A DNA stretch of 64,000 nt, taken from Armillaria gallica (Eukaryota; Basidiomycota; Agaricomycetes; Agaricales; Physalacriaceae). The notes beneath the pieces were generated by a model, which saw nothing but the letters and a program-made list of their open reading frames with translations, made no database searches and was not told where the DNA came from. The position numbers were made by a program, and so were the translations under genes. The first letter of the stretch is position 1; each line of letters starts with the position of its first letter. Shown one piece after another: positions 12,836 to 24,752 of this stretch. Location of the stretch: the NCBI GenBank assembly GCA_037576215.1, contig JBANDB010000008.1, positions 2,108,001 to 2,172,000 on the forward strand, in the 5' to 3' direction.

Positions 12836-13109
12836 TTATACAGAGGGTATATAGCAATCTTTGTACAACATATCTACGGTTATTTAATAGTGACCTGTCC
12901 ATACCGTCGCGTCGGGGTCATCTCCCGAACAGGCCGAACCTTGCAGAACGCTAAGGAAGTTCGGCCACGTGATAGAGATCTATCATCGGTGGCTGTGATG
13001 TCAATGTAAGCTACCTCGGCCACCTCCCCTCATATAGCTGTCTTTCTCACTTCCGCCACATTCATCTGAACGAATCTCTCGATTGTACAACGATATAATA
13101 TCCCTCACC

Positions 13110-16100
13110 ATGGATAATTCTAATTTGGCGGCCAAGATGGATGTCGATGAGGCTGCTATCGACGAAGGCCTCTACTCGCGTCAGCTGTAGGTGTATCTCC
13201 CATTTCTGCTGTTTTGTGCGTCGAACTAAGCACTATCTAGGTATGTGCTAGGCCACGAAGGTGAATTTCTTCCAATTTGACGCAATCTGTGCTCAACGAT
13301 CTCCAGCAATGAAGAAAATGGCCGCATCGAACGTCCTCATCGTCGGCGTCCAGGGTCTAGGTGTCGAGATAGGTCGCGTTTTCCCTTATCTGACCCTTTT
13401 CTTGAGACTGATTCGATTCTCAGCTAAGGATGTCGTCCTAGCCGGTGTAAAATCTGTCACAATTTATGACCCAGAACCCGTAACCATACAGGATTTGAGC
13501 TCCCAAGTATGTTTCCGACCTTAGTGTTTCCTACGATGCTGACATCTATGCAAGTTCTTCTTGAGGAAGGAAGATATCGGCAAGTCCCGCGCAGAGGCGA
13601 CAGCTCCTCGATTGGCAGAGCTGAATGCTTATGTCCCCGTGCGAAACTTGGGTGGAAAGGCGGGACAGGCGATCACTACTGACCTCATCCAGGGCTTCCA
13701 GGTGTGTTAGTAAACATCATATGCTTTGACAAGTTCTCAAGCCCGTCAGGTCGTCGTCTTGTGTGGAGTTCCACTCATCAAACAGCTTGAAATCAACGAT
13801 TGGACGCACCAGAACGGCATCTCCTTTATATCTGCCGAAATACACGGACTGTTCGGGTGCGTCACTATTTCTCTGTACTTTTTCTATGCTTATTCTATAT
13901 AGTTCTGTGTTCAACGACTTCGGGAGCAAGTTTACATGTGTGGATCCCACAGGCGAACAGCCTCTGAGTGGCATGATTGTCTCTGTAGACCAGGTGAGGA
14001 ATCAACCATTGTCTAAGAAAGCGACAAATGTTGATCGGGCTATAGGATAGTGAAGGTCTTGTCACTTGCTTGGACGAGACTCGGCATGGCCTTGAAGATG
14101 GTGACTTCGTTACGTTCACTGAAGTCCAAGGAATGACAGAGCTTAATGGCTGCGAACCGCGTAAAATATCTGTGAAGGGACCATACACGTTCACCATTGG
14201 TGATACCTCCAATCTTGGAACTTACAAGACAGGTGGTATCTTCACTCAAGTCAAGATGCCCAAGATCATCGAATTCGTACGCGTCTTTATCGTTTACCCT
14301 CCTGATGCCAACTTATCCATGCTGTTTAGAAATCCCTTCGGGAGTCCCTACAGTCACCAGAGTTCTTCATGACGGACTTCGCCAAGTTCGATAGGCCAGC
14401 CACCCTCCACGCCGGATTCCAGGCACTATCTGAATTCCAACGCACACATCAACGGCTCCCTCGTCCCAGGAATCCTGCCGATGCTCAAGAGGTCCTTAGT
14501 CTTGCTAAGAAGCTCAATGGAGACATCGATGAGAAGATTGTTACCGAGCTGTCTTATCAAGCCACTGGCGACCTGTCACCCATGGTAGCAGTCATCGGCG
14601 GCTTTGTGGCCCAGGAAGTACTAAAGGCATGTTCGGCCAAGTTCCATCCCATGGTTCAGCACCTGTACTTCGATTCCCTTGAGTCCCTGCCTTCCGCGAT
14701 TCCTTCTGAGGAAGATTGCCAACCTACTGGGTCTCGATACGATGGTCAAATCGCAGTTTTCGGAAGAACCTTCCAAAACAAAATTTCCAACCATCGTCAA
14801 TTCCTCGTTGGATCTGGCGCTATTGGTTGTGAAATGCTGAAGAACTGGAGTATGATGGGATTGGCCACCGGTCCTGAAGGTGCTATTCGAGTGACCGATC
14901 TCGATACCATTGAGAAGAGTAACTTAAATCGACAATTCTTGTTCAGGCCAAAAGATATCGGCAAATTCAAGGCTGAAGTGGCGGCGGCTGCGGTTGCTGA
15001 CATGAACCCTGATTTGAAAGGGAAAATTGTCACGAGTCAGAAGCTGTAGGCCCAGCGTCGGAAAGTCAGATTCCTTTTTCCTCACTCGCAAAAGCGTATG
15101 CTCATCGATTTGTAGATATTATGGTGATGAGTTCTTTAGCTCTATCGATGGTGTTACCAACGCACTTGATAACGTGAAAGCTCGTCAGTCAGATTCCTAC
15201 TGTTCTGATACATGGCTGATGACATTCTCAAGGGTTGTACATGGATCAACGATGTGTATTCTATGAGAAGCCTTTGCTTGAATCTGGTACCCTGGGAACG
15301 AAGGGAAACACGCAGGTTGTCATTCCTCATCTGACTGAATCCTACGCGTCATCCCAGGACCCACCAGAGAAGGAAACGCCCTCCTGTACAGTCAAGAACT
15401 TCCCGAACGCTATACAGCACACAATTGAGGTACGTTCAATCAGGATGTCGTTTTCAAGGTATTGACGGTAGCGCAGTGGAGTCGACAACAATTCGACGTT
15501 CTCTTTGTCAAGCCTGCACAGGCTGTGAATGCTTACCTTTCCGAGCCCAACTATCTTGAAAGCACGCTCAAATACTCCGGCCAACATAAGGAGCAAATTG
15601 AACAGCTGGTCTCCTATCTTGTTACTGACAAGCCCTTGACATTTGAGGAGTGCATCGTCTGGGCTAGACTCCAGTTTGAAGAGAAATATAACAATGACAT
15701 CCGGCAGCTATTGTTCAGCTTGCCCAAAGACGCAACTACCAGCACTGGCCAGCCCTTCTGGAGTGGTCCTAAGCGTGCTCCTGATCCGCTGACCTTCAAC
15801 TCAAGTGATGTGAGTGTGGCTCAACATATTAACGGACGCTTCTTACCTTTTTGTGCAGCCGCTTCACCTTCAATACATCATAGCCGCCGCCAACCTTCAT
15901 GCCTTCAATTATGGGTTGCGTGGAGAGACCGACGAGGCTGTCTACCGCAAAGTCGCCGACTCTGTGATTGTACCGGAGTTCACACCGCGTAGTGGCGTGA
16001 AGGTTCAGATCAGTGACAGTGATCCCGTTCCTCAAGGTGACGGTGAAGGAGACGGTGGTGGGTCTATCTATTCGCTCCTGTTCAGCAGCAGCTCATTAAT

Positions 16101-16963
16101 ATTGTCGTTAGACGATAGTGACACCTTGATAACCAAGCTCCCTACGCCGTCCTCTCTTGCTGGATACCGATTGAATCCTGTTGAATTTGAGAAGGATGAT
16201 GACACCAACCACCACATCGATTTTATCACCGCTGCGTCGAATTTGCGTGCGACGAATTACAGCATCAACCCTGCTGATCGCCACACAACGAAACAAATTG
16301 CTGGTAAGATTATACCAGCCATCGCGACAACCACAGCCCTCGTTACGGGTCTGGTGTGTTTCGAATTGTACAAGGCACGTTCTTATAGTAGTGTATTGTC
16401 ACTTTCTTACCTGTGTTCTACAGATCATCGATGGGAAGAACAAATTTGAAGATTACAAGAATGGCTTTGTCAACCTTGCGTTGCCGTTCTTCGGTTTCTC
16501 GGAACCAATTGCAGCTGCGAAGAACAAGTATGGCTCTACGGAATGGACGCTTTGGGACAGGTTCGAATTCAAGAATGACCCTACACTGAAAGAGATTGTA
16601 TCATGGTTCAATGAGAAGCACAAGCTCGACGTCGGCATGGTCAGCCAAGGCGTGAGCATGCTGTGGAGCTCTTTCATGCTCAAGCCGAAGGTTTGTTTTC
16701 TTACTGACTATGATCAATTCGCTTGCACTGACTTGAATGTGTGTGTATGAACAGGTAAGCAAGGAGCGGCTTGAAATGAAATTCAGCAAACTCGTGGAAA
16801 GTGTCAGCAAAAAGCCGATCCCTCATCACGTCAAACATTTGCTAGTAGAAGTACTTGTCATGGATGAAGAAGGGGAGGATGTTGAGGTATGTTTACTCCA
16901 CCAGCTAAACTGCAGTGTAGCTCATCCATGCGACAGGTGCCATTCATTGTTGTTCGAATCTAG
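13110..16963 (+). CDS. UBA1: Ubiquitin-activating enzyme E1
   Basis: ATP-dependent E1 that charges ubiquitin onto a cysteine and passes it to E2s. Start ATG is at 13110. Visible parts are the inactive adenylation half ([40 protein letters not shown]), the four-helix and first catalytic half, the active adenylation site ([30 protein letters not shown]), the catalytic Cys in [11 protein letters not shown] (about 15387), the second catalytic half ([16 protein letters not shown]) and the ubiquitin-fold end ...[11 protein letters not shown] with stop at 16961-16963. At 15043-15120 the frame is disturbed: the expected EAVGPASE crossover segment is present but one base out of frame on each side. An in-frame intron 15047-15116 would skip it, but two one-base deletions fit the family better (see findings). 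Confidence 0.93.
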
Positions 16964-17110
16964 GTTTACGTCGTGAAGAAGAAAATGTAATAGTCTGTTG
17001 TAATACTCAAGCCTTCTGTCGAGCCGCTTAGAATAATTTTATGTCGACCATCTACTCGATATGAATATTTCCCGGTCTCGAAAACGGACGATGATATCCT
17101 GTACGTTCCC

Positions 17111-18386
17111 TTATCGAGACCTCCTCGACTTTAGATGGGCGAGGGAATTGTGGAGATGCTATAAAGGACAGATTTATCAGGAAATCATCGTATCTTTTCC
17201 ACAACGACTCTGCCCTGCGCACCTGTTTGAGCGCTTGAGCGTCATTGAATGATCTGTTGCATTTCTCACAAAGCTTATGACCCAGAGCTTGACAATGATC
17301 GCGAAAGCCCAATGAAGAGAATCGGCGATCAGTCCCACACACATTGCACTGAAGCTCAAAATCTTCATCTGAACTGTCCGAACTGTCCGCGGAAAGGTCA
17401 GTGTCGTCGTTATGTACAGCTGCGTTGGCTAAGTGCTTCATTGCGTTTCAGCGAACGAAGGGAAAAAGGATATGAGAAAAAATACTTGCTTGGTCGCGAG
17501 CATGTTTGTCAATGAATGATCTCTTGCAATCAGCACAAAATCCATGGCCCTTTCGACGACAGTGATCGCGGAATAGTCTGAGAGATGAAAACTCCGCGTC
17601 GCATACGTCACATTCGTAGGAATCGCAGTCATAACCAGAATCCCCGCGGTGTGCCTCAGCGTTCTGGAAATGCTAGATAATTATTCATTGACTGAGTCGT
17701 TTTCGATTGCAGGCGTCCTACGTACCTGCGATCGTGCTCCTTCGTCAACGAATGATCTCGTACACTTGCCACAATATGCATGGCCCTCTCGGCGACAATG
17801 ATTGCGTAAGCTCTGAATGGTGTAGTACTTTTCGACTCCACAGACATTGCATTCATATTGTTCGTCAGTCCCTGAACTTTCGTCGTCGTCTGGAACAGAA
17901 ATGTGACAGTCCGCGAGACGCTTCAATGGGCTTCTCAGGGTACAAATGGGTGGAAGATATTGATCGCCGCTTACCCACTGGCTCAGAATAGAATCAACCT
18001 GAACAGGCTCCATCACTGCGACTTGCCGGCCCATGCTGTCCACTACCCTTAGCAATTGGCCAGGGAGATTAGGTATAGCGTAATCGATTGAGTCGACTTC
18101 CTCTAAGTCCCGGGATTGAGCAGTCAGGCCCTTCGCAGCATCTCTACCCTGAACAACCGCACTACATGAAATTATGCGATGACTCCTCTGCTAATGCTGA
18201 GGGAAACAACCTGACTTACACCGAACCGATAATAGCAGCCAAAATTCCGAAAACAGTTACATGGATCGGATTACTTCGATAAGCACCGAGGACGGCAGCG
18301 ATAGCAAAGCAGAAAAGTAAGAATTGCAAGAAATATTGTGTTCGTGAATGTCGGTAGATCCGACTGAGACTGCAGTTAGTAGACAT
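17111..18386 (-). CDS. Membrane-anchored protein with three tandem paired zinc-finger modules
   Basis: Not a family I can name. The start at 18386 gives a 348-residue protein. Residues about 20-52 form a hydrophobic segment (FLQFLLFCFAIAAVLGAYRS ... VFGILAAIIG), then a VVDSMGRQVAVMEPVQV stretch. Three repeats follow, each with a first finger (for example CNVCGVEKYYTIQSLRNHC ... GH) and a second finger (CGKCTRSFVDEGARSQ|H ... H, spacing C-x2-C-x12-H-x6-H). In all three repeats a phase-0 intron (17725-17673, 17489-17436, 17222-17159) splits the second finger exactly between Gln and the first His. The middle intron uses a GC donor (GCAAGT). The two internal exons are 183 and 213 nt, both symmetric. 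The last exon reads HLHNSLAHLKSRRSR then TAA. RNA or DNA binding is possible but unproven; the membrane segment is unusual for that. Confidence 0.75.
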
Positions 18387-18826
18387 CTCGGTGGCGAGGA
18401 AGAGAGATCTCAAGCCCTTTTAAACTTTGAAGCTAGGACTTCGTTATCGAAGGTCACATGGAGGCTGTAGCTTCGGACGAACTCAATGTCAATAATCGGG
18501 ACATCGATTATCAGCACCACGTTCTGGGGTGCGAAACGAGGGCTGGGGACTGATAAAGTGCATGGCAGCAGGAAAGCAGAGTCGGAATTGTTGTGAATCT
18601 GACTTCAAGTACTGACGCCGGTCACCATGTGAAGTTCGAAATGGCTCGGCAATTTGCGGGAACTTCATCGAGTTTCCTTTCCAAGTTTTATCGTGAGAAT
18701 TACTTGAGTTCAATGTACACGTACTGACATCACCGCATGTCTAGAGGCCTCAGAACGCAACACCGGCATGTATAAAATACAGACATAATATTCACGGACA
18801 CGCGTCCTACAGCTCTAACTGTCACC
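18387..18826. other. Divergent promoter region
   Basis: A 440-bp head-to-head spacer between the zinc-finger gene and the DUF6535 gene. A TATA-like ATAAAAT lies about 60 bp before the ATG at 18827. Nothing else recognised. Confidence 0.4.
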
Positions 18827-20056
18827 ATGAGTTTTCAACATTGCATGCCACAGCACCTGTCCTACTCTCGTCCACCCACAATTGAAGACAAACCGGTGTG
18901 ATTTGCTTGGCACAAGTACTATCAAAAAGAAACTGAATGCCTAGTAGCGCCCTTCTGATATAGCTGTCGATACCCCGGACGTGGCGTTACCTCCACAACC
19001 CCAAGCGCCAGATTGTCCAGTAAGTTAACGTCGTTTCCTGCCTAAGGGCGCGTCTTCTGACATTCCAATCAGCGTCAAAGTGAAGACGACCATCATATCC
19101 AAAATAAGGATGCTTATCTGTGTCTCGATCTTCTAAAACGTTACGCCAGGACAGCCCACCTTTATGATAAGACGCGCTTTGAACTTTGGCACAAACGATT
19201 GGACCTACAGCTCCTCTTTGTAAGTTCTGCACTCAGACTGGCCTCAAATGTATCTCACTGTTCTATTTTTCCCTTACAGGCTGGCATATTCTCTGCAATC
19301 ATCTTACCTTTGATCGCGGAGACCTATTCTTTCCTGTCCGAGCCTGGCCCACCTGCGTATGCAATACGCATTAATGCTTTTCTTGCAATTTCTCTGGTAA
19401 TCAGCATAATGACTGCAGTATTTTCTTTGCATTGCAAACAGTGGATGGATGGATACGACGTAAGTGGAACTGCGCCAGGTCGACGACTCGATTTCAATTA
19501 ACACGTTTTTGTTTGTAGGTTGATCTTCTTCTCCGTTCTGAGGACGCTGATGACCTTGAAATTTTGGCTCAGGCTTGCAGAATACATCAGTATGTGAGCA
19601 TCTTGTATTACAAATTATGCGACGCAAAATCTCATTACCATGGTTTTCCAGCGTTTTCAAGCTCTTGTACGATATCGTTTTCCGTCTATTGTCGGTATGG
19701 GCGCTATGCTCATCTACTCCTCCATTGCCTGTTTTTCTGTCGCTTTGGTCGACTTCTTCTGGTATTTGTACCGTCCCATTGGGATCATACTTGCTGGCCT
19801 TATCGGGGTGATCCTCTCGTTGCATATCTTCACAAGTCTTCAGCCCTGCCTCTCATCGGCTTCACCTTTCAAGTCACCATTATCATATCTCCTGGTAAAC
19901 CTTTGGCTCGGGGCCCTTGACGGCCAACCGGTAATGAAAGGGAAATCCGAACAACGGGAGAACATGGATGTGGAAGGCATGAAACGTCATTTGGATGGCG
20001 CGATAGCTCATTGGTCGACGTCTGACGCTCTACAGCGTCCCATGGGATACCCATAA
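18827..20056 (+). CDS. DUF6535 domain membrane protein
   Basis: Start ATG at 18827. Exon 1 joins exon 2 at acceptor TAG|CGCCC (about 18940), exon 2 joins CGTCAAAGTG after the donor GTAAGT at 19020, and the frame then runs to TAA at 20054-20056. The core (WHKRLDLQLLFAGIFSAIIL, YSFLSEPGPPAYAIRINAFL, SLHCKQWMDGYDVD) is the DUF6535 signature: a soluble N-terminal helix pair followed by about four membrane helices. The family is greatly expanded in agaricomycetes and has no known function. The C-terminal tail (REN.DVEGMKRHLDGAIAHW) is soluble and often continues into longer repeats in other members; here it stops early, giving a short protein. Confidence 0.85.
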
Positions 20057-20474
20057 ATGTTTTTCTTATGGTAGAACTGACCGAAGTAGCTCCGATCCGA
20101 CGTTCATATGTACGTGTATTGGTAAATGGATGTCATTTTTGACGGCATTCAAGGCGGGTAGACCACGAAAGGTTCAATATATTCATTTCTGATGAATGTC
20201 TTGTATACATAATGTATGTGCTGATGACAATATGGATGTGTTCTATATATAAGAGCCAGTGACTAGATAAGAACTTACTGTAGGTCTCTACCAATAAAAT
20301 TAATCCGCGACGTCATGGTATAGAATAACCGAAAGCAGAGCAGAGCAATAAATGAATCCTTAAGTGTATGTCAATCATCCCAACTTAACACAAGTGCACC
20401 GATATCCGGTATCGTGAAGGTGCAGGGCTCACCCTGACTGGAGTCCGGTGACTATCAGAACACTCCATCAGCTG
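20057..20474. other. Convergent spacer, no gene seen
   Basis: About 420 bp of AT-rich 3' flank between the DUF6535 gene and the small minus-strand gene. No further feature recognised. Confidence 0.4.
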
Positions 20475-21219
20475 TCATTCATGGAAGTTAGAAACACCAA
20501 CCTCCGGTCCTATTGTGTCACTTCCAACCGAGAGTCCATCTACACTCGTCCCTGGGATATCCGGGGCAAGTCGCCCCTTCCTCCCTCTACTCGTTGTAGC
20601 AGTAGCTCCGTAGTCCTTGACAAGTCGTACATTAAGGATGGGAGTTCGCCTGTACTCGTCCATCCTTTCATTTGAAGAAGTGCGACGTCCGGAAGGGGAC
20701 GATGTGCGGGAGCCACTATGACTCTGGCTGTGGGAATAATTCCGTGTTGAAGACATTGTCAATGCAGATATCCTGTAGTGGGAGTTGGAACGCGACAACG
20801 AGGATTGTGGCAAAGGCTGGTTGTGAAGGTTGAAAGGGATCTGAGAGTTTACGTTTACCATTTTACTGCATAGCCATAAGTATGAGATGTTCACGGGAAA
20901 CCGTTGACTCACCCCTCTTTCGAACGTACAATAGTTCCAAGCTTATCCTGCAACCTTTGGTGATCTATAACGATGACGTTGGGTATTGCCGGTCTAAAAC
21001 ACATTGTCATGAAGGATAAAAGAGGGCATTCAAGTGCGTGCTCACGATAAGGGGTCGGCAGACGGAAGTATGAGGCGGGCTTCTTCGTCGTTTGGTACGA
21101 TCTGGGTACGTATTAGCCTCAGCCTTTGACAACGAGGTTGGTGACTGTAGTGAGCATACATAATCTTTCGAACGTTTTCGCCGGCAGCAAGAGAAAATCG
21201 AAATGAAGAAAGTAGCCAT
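20475..21219 (-). CDS. Small conserved-looking protein with hydrophobic Cys-Cys N-terminus (unknown)
   Basis: I do not recognise the function. The start at 21219 gives exon 1 (21219-21160) encoding MATFFISIFSCCRRKRSKDY: a hydrophobic run, a Cys-Cys pair and a basic cluster, which suggests a palmitoylated or membrane-associated N-terminus. Exon 2 begins IVPNDEEARLILPSADPLSP, exon 3 gives AIPNVIVIDHQRLQDKLGTI then VRSKEG, and exon 4 KMVNVNSQIPFNLHN leading to a Ser/Arg-rich low-complexity C-terminus ending ...GVSNFHE. Splice phases agree (0, 2, 2). Upstream frames that run through 21160 also start with hydrophobic residues but do not connect to the next exon in phase. The gene lies head to tail with the flavin oxidase gene, 243 bp apart. 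Confidence 0.6.
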
Positions 21220-21462
21220 CGAGTGAACAGACGACCCGTAAAGGAGCAAAGACAAGGAACGAAAGCAGGAAAATTGCCGTGACGTGACAAATGAAATCTT
21301 CTCTTGTTCGCATTACCTTTTATAGCATTCACCGCTTTCTAATTGGCAATTGGTTCAATCTCAAAATTCCTTATTTCCAATGACGATAAGAGTCAAAGAT
21401 GCGTGTATAATATTCGAGATGTTATGACAGTCAATGCACAGGTAGCTATCCGTAATCATAAG

Positions 21463-23334
21463 TCACTCGATTCCTATAGGGAACACAAATACACCTATGG
21501 GATCGTACTGTTTTTTCATAGCTTCAAGCCTCCGGTAGTGAGATTTGTAGTAAAGATGCTGCCCTGCATTCTAGAGCATGAGGAGCAGGAACCATGTGGG
21601 TCTAATACACGTACAATCTCTAAGTCGGTCATCAGGGTAATTGACATATGCTCCATAATCCCACCCAGGATGCATGGCGGTCGTGATGTTATTGACGAGA
21701 CCTAGAAGTCGATCATGATCAGGAGTTACCATATGGACAGTCGCGTATTACGAGAGACTTACGATCCAAGAAAGCGAAGCCATCATCAGGATAAGGCGGC
21801 GTATTGTTGAAGGTGGCTGCATAAAACTGTATCGTAAACAATGCACTTCTTGTCGCAAATGACGTTGAGTCGACGGGGATCGCATTGATGGCTGAGTTTC
21901 CGCCCCCATATAGCTCGGCTTGCATGAACCAGCTCTGATAACATATATCAAACGGTACAGTACAATTGGAGTAAACCTTACTGTATCAGAAGTATACCCT
22001 TCGTACGCCAGATATTTCATGAATGCTTCAGATGCCTTGTAAGTCATTGGGTCGTCCTGCGGAGTCATCAACGATTTGGCGTAGAATGTGTTGGTTCCGT
22101 CAGGTCCCGCAGTATGCGTGTCAAGAACACCACCACCCAAGTCCTCTAGCGCGCTGATCCAGGTTCCATTCCCCGTGTATCTGATATTAGTCGGAGGCGG
22201 CATGACTGCTAGGAATGGCGCAAATGTTTTATTCAGCGCTGCCTCAGATTCACCAAAGAATCCGCCTGTGATCGCAAAGGTGACATTCCCGCTTCGCCAC
22301 CTTTTGTAAGAACGACCTCCGCTCCAAATTCGGCTGGGATGTCCGTCATAGCATATTCCTGGAACTTGACGAGGGAGGCTGCGGCACCCTCATAGCTCAT
22401 CTGCCAATTATAGCTAAAGATCACCGCGTACGAAGGTGCTGGTAACGTAGACATTTTCATAGAAGTGATGATACCAAATGAGCTCGCGGCGCCCCTCAAA
22501 GCCTTGAAACAATCGTTGCACATCAGTGGCGGCGTACCATATACAAGTCATCACATACCCAGAAAAGGTCTGGATTGACATCATTTGATGCAGAAGTGAT
22601 GGTTCCGTTGGCCAGAACAACCGTCATTGACACAATTCTGTCCATTATCAGACCCCACATGCGGGACGCAAATCCAAAGCCACCGCCAGCTATCAATGGG
22701 CGTTAATTGTTAATTATTCATTTGCTGACGGACACGAACCAGCATGTCCACCAATACCAACGTATGGGCAGCTTCCATGAGGGAGGCCTCTCCCTACATC
22801 GTTCAAAGCGAGTGCTACGTCTCCCAGCTTCAAACCAGTTTCGATTGTTGCGATTCCGGAAGATGCATCGTATTGCAAGGCTGTCAAATTGCTTAAATCG
22901 ATGACGAGGACACCATTTTCGCCTCCAAGCCCATTGGCAATGTAACTATGCTGGAAAAGCGGCCGAGAATCAGCTTATTCGCCAACGCTGTGATTTCAGT
23001 AAAAAAGGTACCCCGCCACCCCTGGCTACAACTCGAAGATTTTCAGAGTGTCCAAGGTGAACTACAGTTGAAACCTCGCGAACCGTCGAAGGGTATACCA
23101 CAGCTGCGGGAGAGAAGTCGAATCTTAAATTGACTTACGAAATGAGCAGTAAGCGAAGGACAAAAAATATCGGCGTGGATATAATTACTTACACGGTTTA
23201 CTTGCTGTCTCGTATGCAGAACTCCCAGGGAAAACTGCAGTAATACCAGCATCATCCAATCCATGTTCCAAAGCACTCTGACAGAAGACCAAGGCAGCAA
23301 AAAAAGCAAGAATAAGGCCGACAGCAGAAATCAT
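21463..23334 (-). CDS. Secreted berberine-bridge/glucooligosaccharide oxidase-type FAD oxidoreductase (one-base frame break)
   Basis: Start ATG at 23334 opens a signal peptide (MISAVGLILAFFAALVFCQS). The PP-loop FAD domain follows: FPGSSAYETASKP, FDFSPAAVVYPSTVREVST, then RGG|GHSYIANGLGGENGVLV with the His expected to carry the 8-alpha-histidyl FAD bond, and GSCPYVGIGGHAG with the Cys expected to form the 6-S-cysteinyl bond. Bicovalent flavin and secretion are typical of fungal carbohydrate or phenolic oxidases using O2. The substrate domain follows and a BBE C-terminus (HLYYKSHYRRLEAMKKQYDP ... VFVFP) ends at 21463. Near 22288 the frame shifts by one base: KGGEAG should continue VTFAITGGFFGE but one A of an expected AAA run is missing. 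Either the gene is broken or the sequence has an error. At least seven introns. Confidence 0.85.
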
Positions 23335-24752
23335 GGAGGCTTAGATAGGCTGGGCGCTCCTTCCACTCGTTTAAATAGGGAAAACTCATCTCATGTGCCA
23401 GACCCAGGTGACAAGATGTGCAGGTATCATCGCAGCTTCTTCTAGAGCCAGAGGACTTACTCTGCGGAACATCGTCGGCATGTGTTCGCTGTCAAGATGT
23501 TTAGCGAAACCGGCAAGGCGGACCGCAACTGTGCCTGGTGCATAGCCACTTCCAGGAGCCACGCTCTCCGATCGAGGAGATTGGCGAGTAGACAGACCAA
23601 CAAGTACAGGATGTCGAAGAGCGTTATCACATGGTGACAGTGCTCTTCAGGTCGTTCCCTCTCCAAGATTATCAAATATTGACTCGTCTGCACTGTCAAC
23701 CTCTAGGCGTAGGTCACGTTTGAGGGCTTTGAGAAAGACGTTTCAAACGTGCGTCAAGAACTTCATGTCGGAAGTGAAGGTGCAAGTGTACTTCAAGTGT
23801 CATATACAAATTATACCATTCCTCAATCGCTAGTTGCTGGGTCATCCTAACGAACACAATTTCTTCATAGAAGGTTTTTGTCAAAATCCTGATGGTCGCA
23901 CAACTTGTTGTATGAGGAGACGGTAGCGCGTTGCAACCGCATCCCGTAAAAATCATTGGCATAACTACTTACTTACCTACGTACGTATGTATGTACGGTG
24001 AGATAAAGGCGGGAGAAGGGATGTAGGGGGGAAGTATCCTACGACGATGCGGAAGATGGGAGGGAAATGGTAACAGATGAAGCTTCGGGAGGGAAAGGAG
24101 AATAGATGTTTTATGGGTTTTATGCGAAAGACCATCGGTCGTATGCGTAAAAATGTCTTGCATCCAGAGACAAAAGACACCACGTATGTAACAAGGGCGA
24201 AAACGTACATCGAGAAAAAGCATATGATGCGACGTGGAAGCGTGGATTAGGTAGGTGTGAACGTTACAAAGAGAGGGAAGAGTAAAATATGTCATGGCAA
24301 TGAGAAGAAACGCAGTGAGAGCAAAAAATCGCGACAGTAGTACTACATCATAAAGTCTCGTGTAGCCCCTGCGGCGAGAATGGCTTGCTACCCACCATCT
24401 CTGGATATCCAGAAACGATGAGGTTGGGTGGATGGATGGAGGGCCGATTGTGTGATGCGGAAAATATATATGCGAACCGGGGCCGAGTGTCGATGAGTGG
24501 AAGAATGATGAATGTAGTGAAACAGACAAGGAAGCTGGACCGAAGGGACCATAGAACCGGTTATTGACAATAATAATAGGTACAAGCCCAGTTGGCTGAA
24601 AAGAGAGAGTGAAAATAGTCCACCAAGTGCAGTAGTGTCATCGATGGTTCAAGTCGAGCGTAATGTATAAACAGTGGATTGCTGACAGGAATATGCAGTC
24701 TAGGGGGAATCAGGCATTCTGGAAAAAAACCGAGAAAACGAGGGCGACAGGC
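23335..24752. other. Gene-free region between flavin oxidase promoter and cyclin 3' end
   Basis: About 1.4 kb. A minus-strand open frame (23969-24529, 186 codons) is Ser/His/Ile-rich without domain features and is probably chance or 3' UTR. A short tetranucleotide-like tract (TACGTACGTATGTATG) lies at 23978-23995. Nothing else recognised. Confidence 0.4.
23371..23377 (-). promoter_or_regulatory. Possible TATA-like element of the flavin oxidase gene
   Basis: TATTTAA on the minus strand, about 37-43 bp upstream of the ATG at 23334. Weak match, placed by position only. Confidence 0.3.

Noticed and set aside
13110..16963. UBA1 as a pseudogene because of the frame break
   Set aside because: E1 is essential and all other parts are conserved; sequence error or an unusual intron is far more likely.
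23969..24529. 186-codon minus-strand open frame as a gene
   Set aside because: Low-complexity Ser/His/Ile/Pro composition, no domain, no promoter or splice logic; lies in the 3' flank of the cyclin gene.
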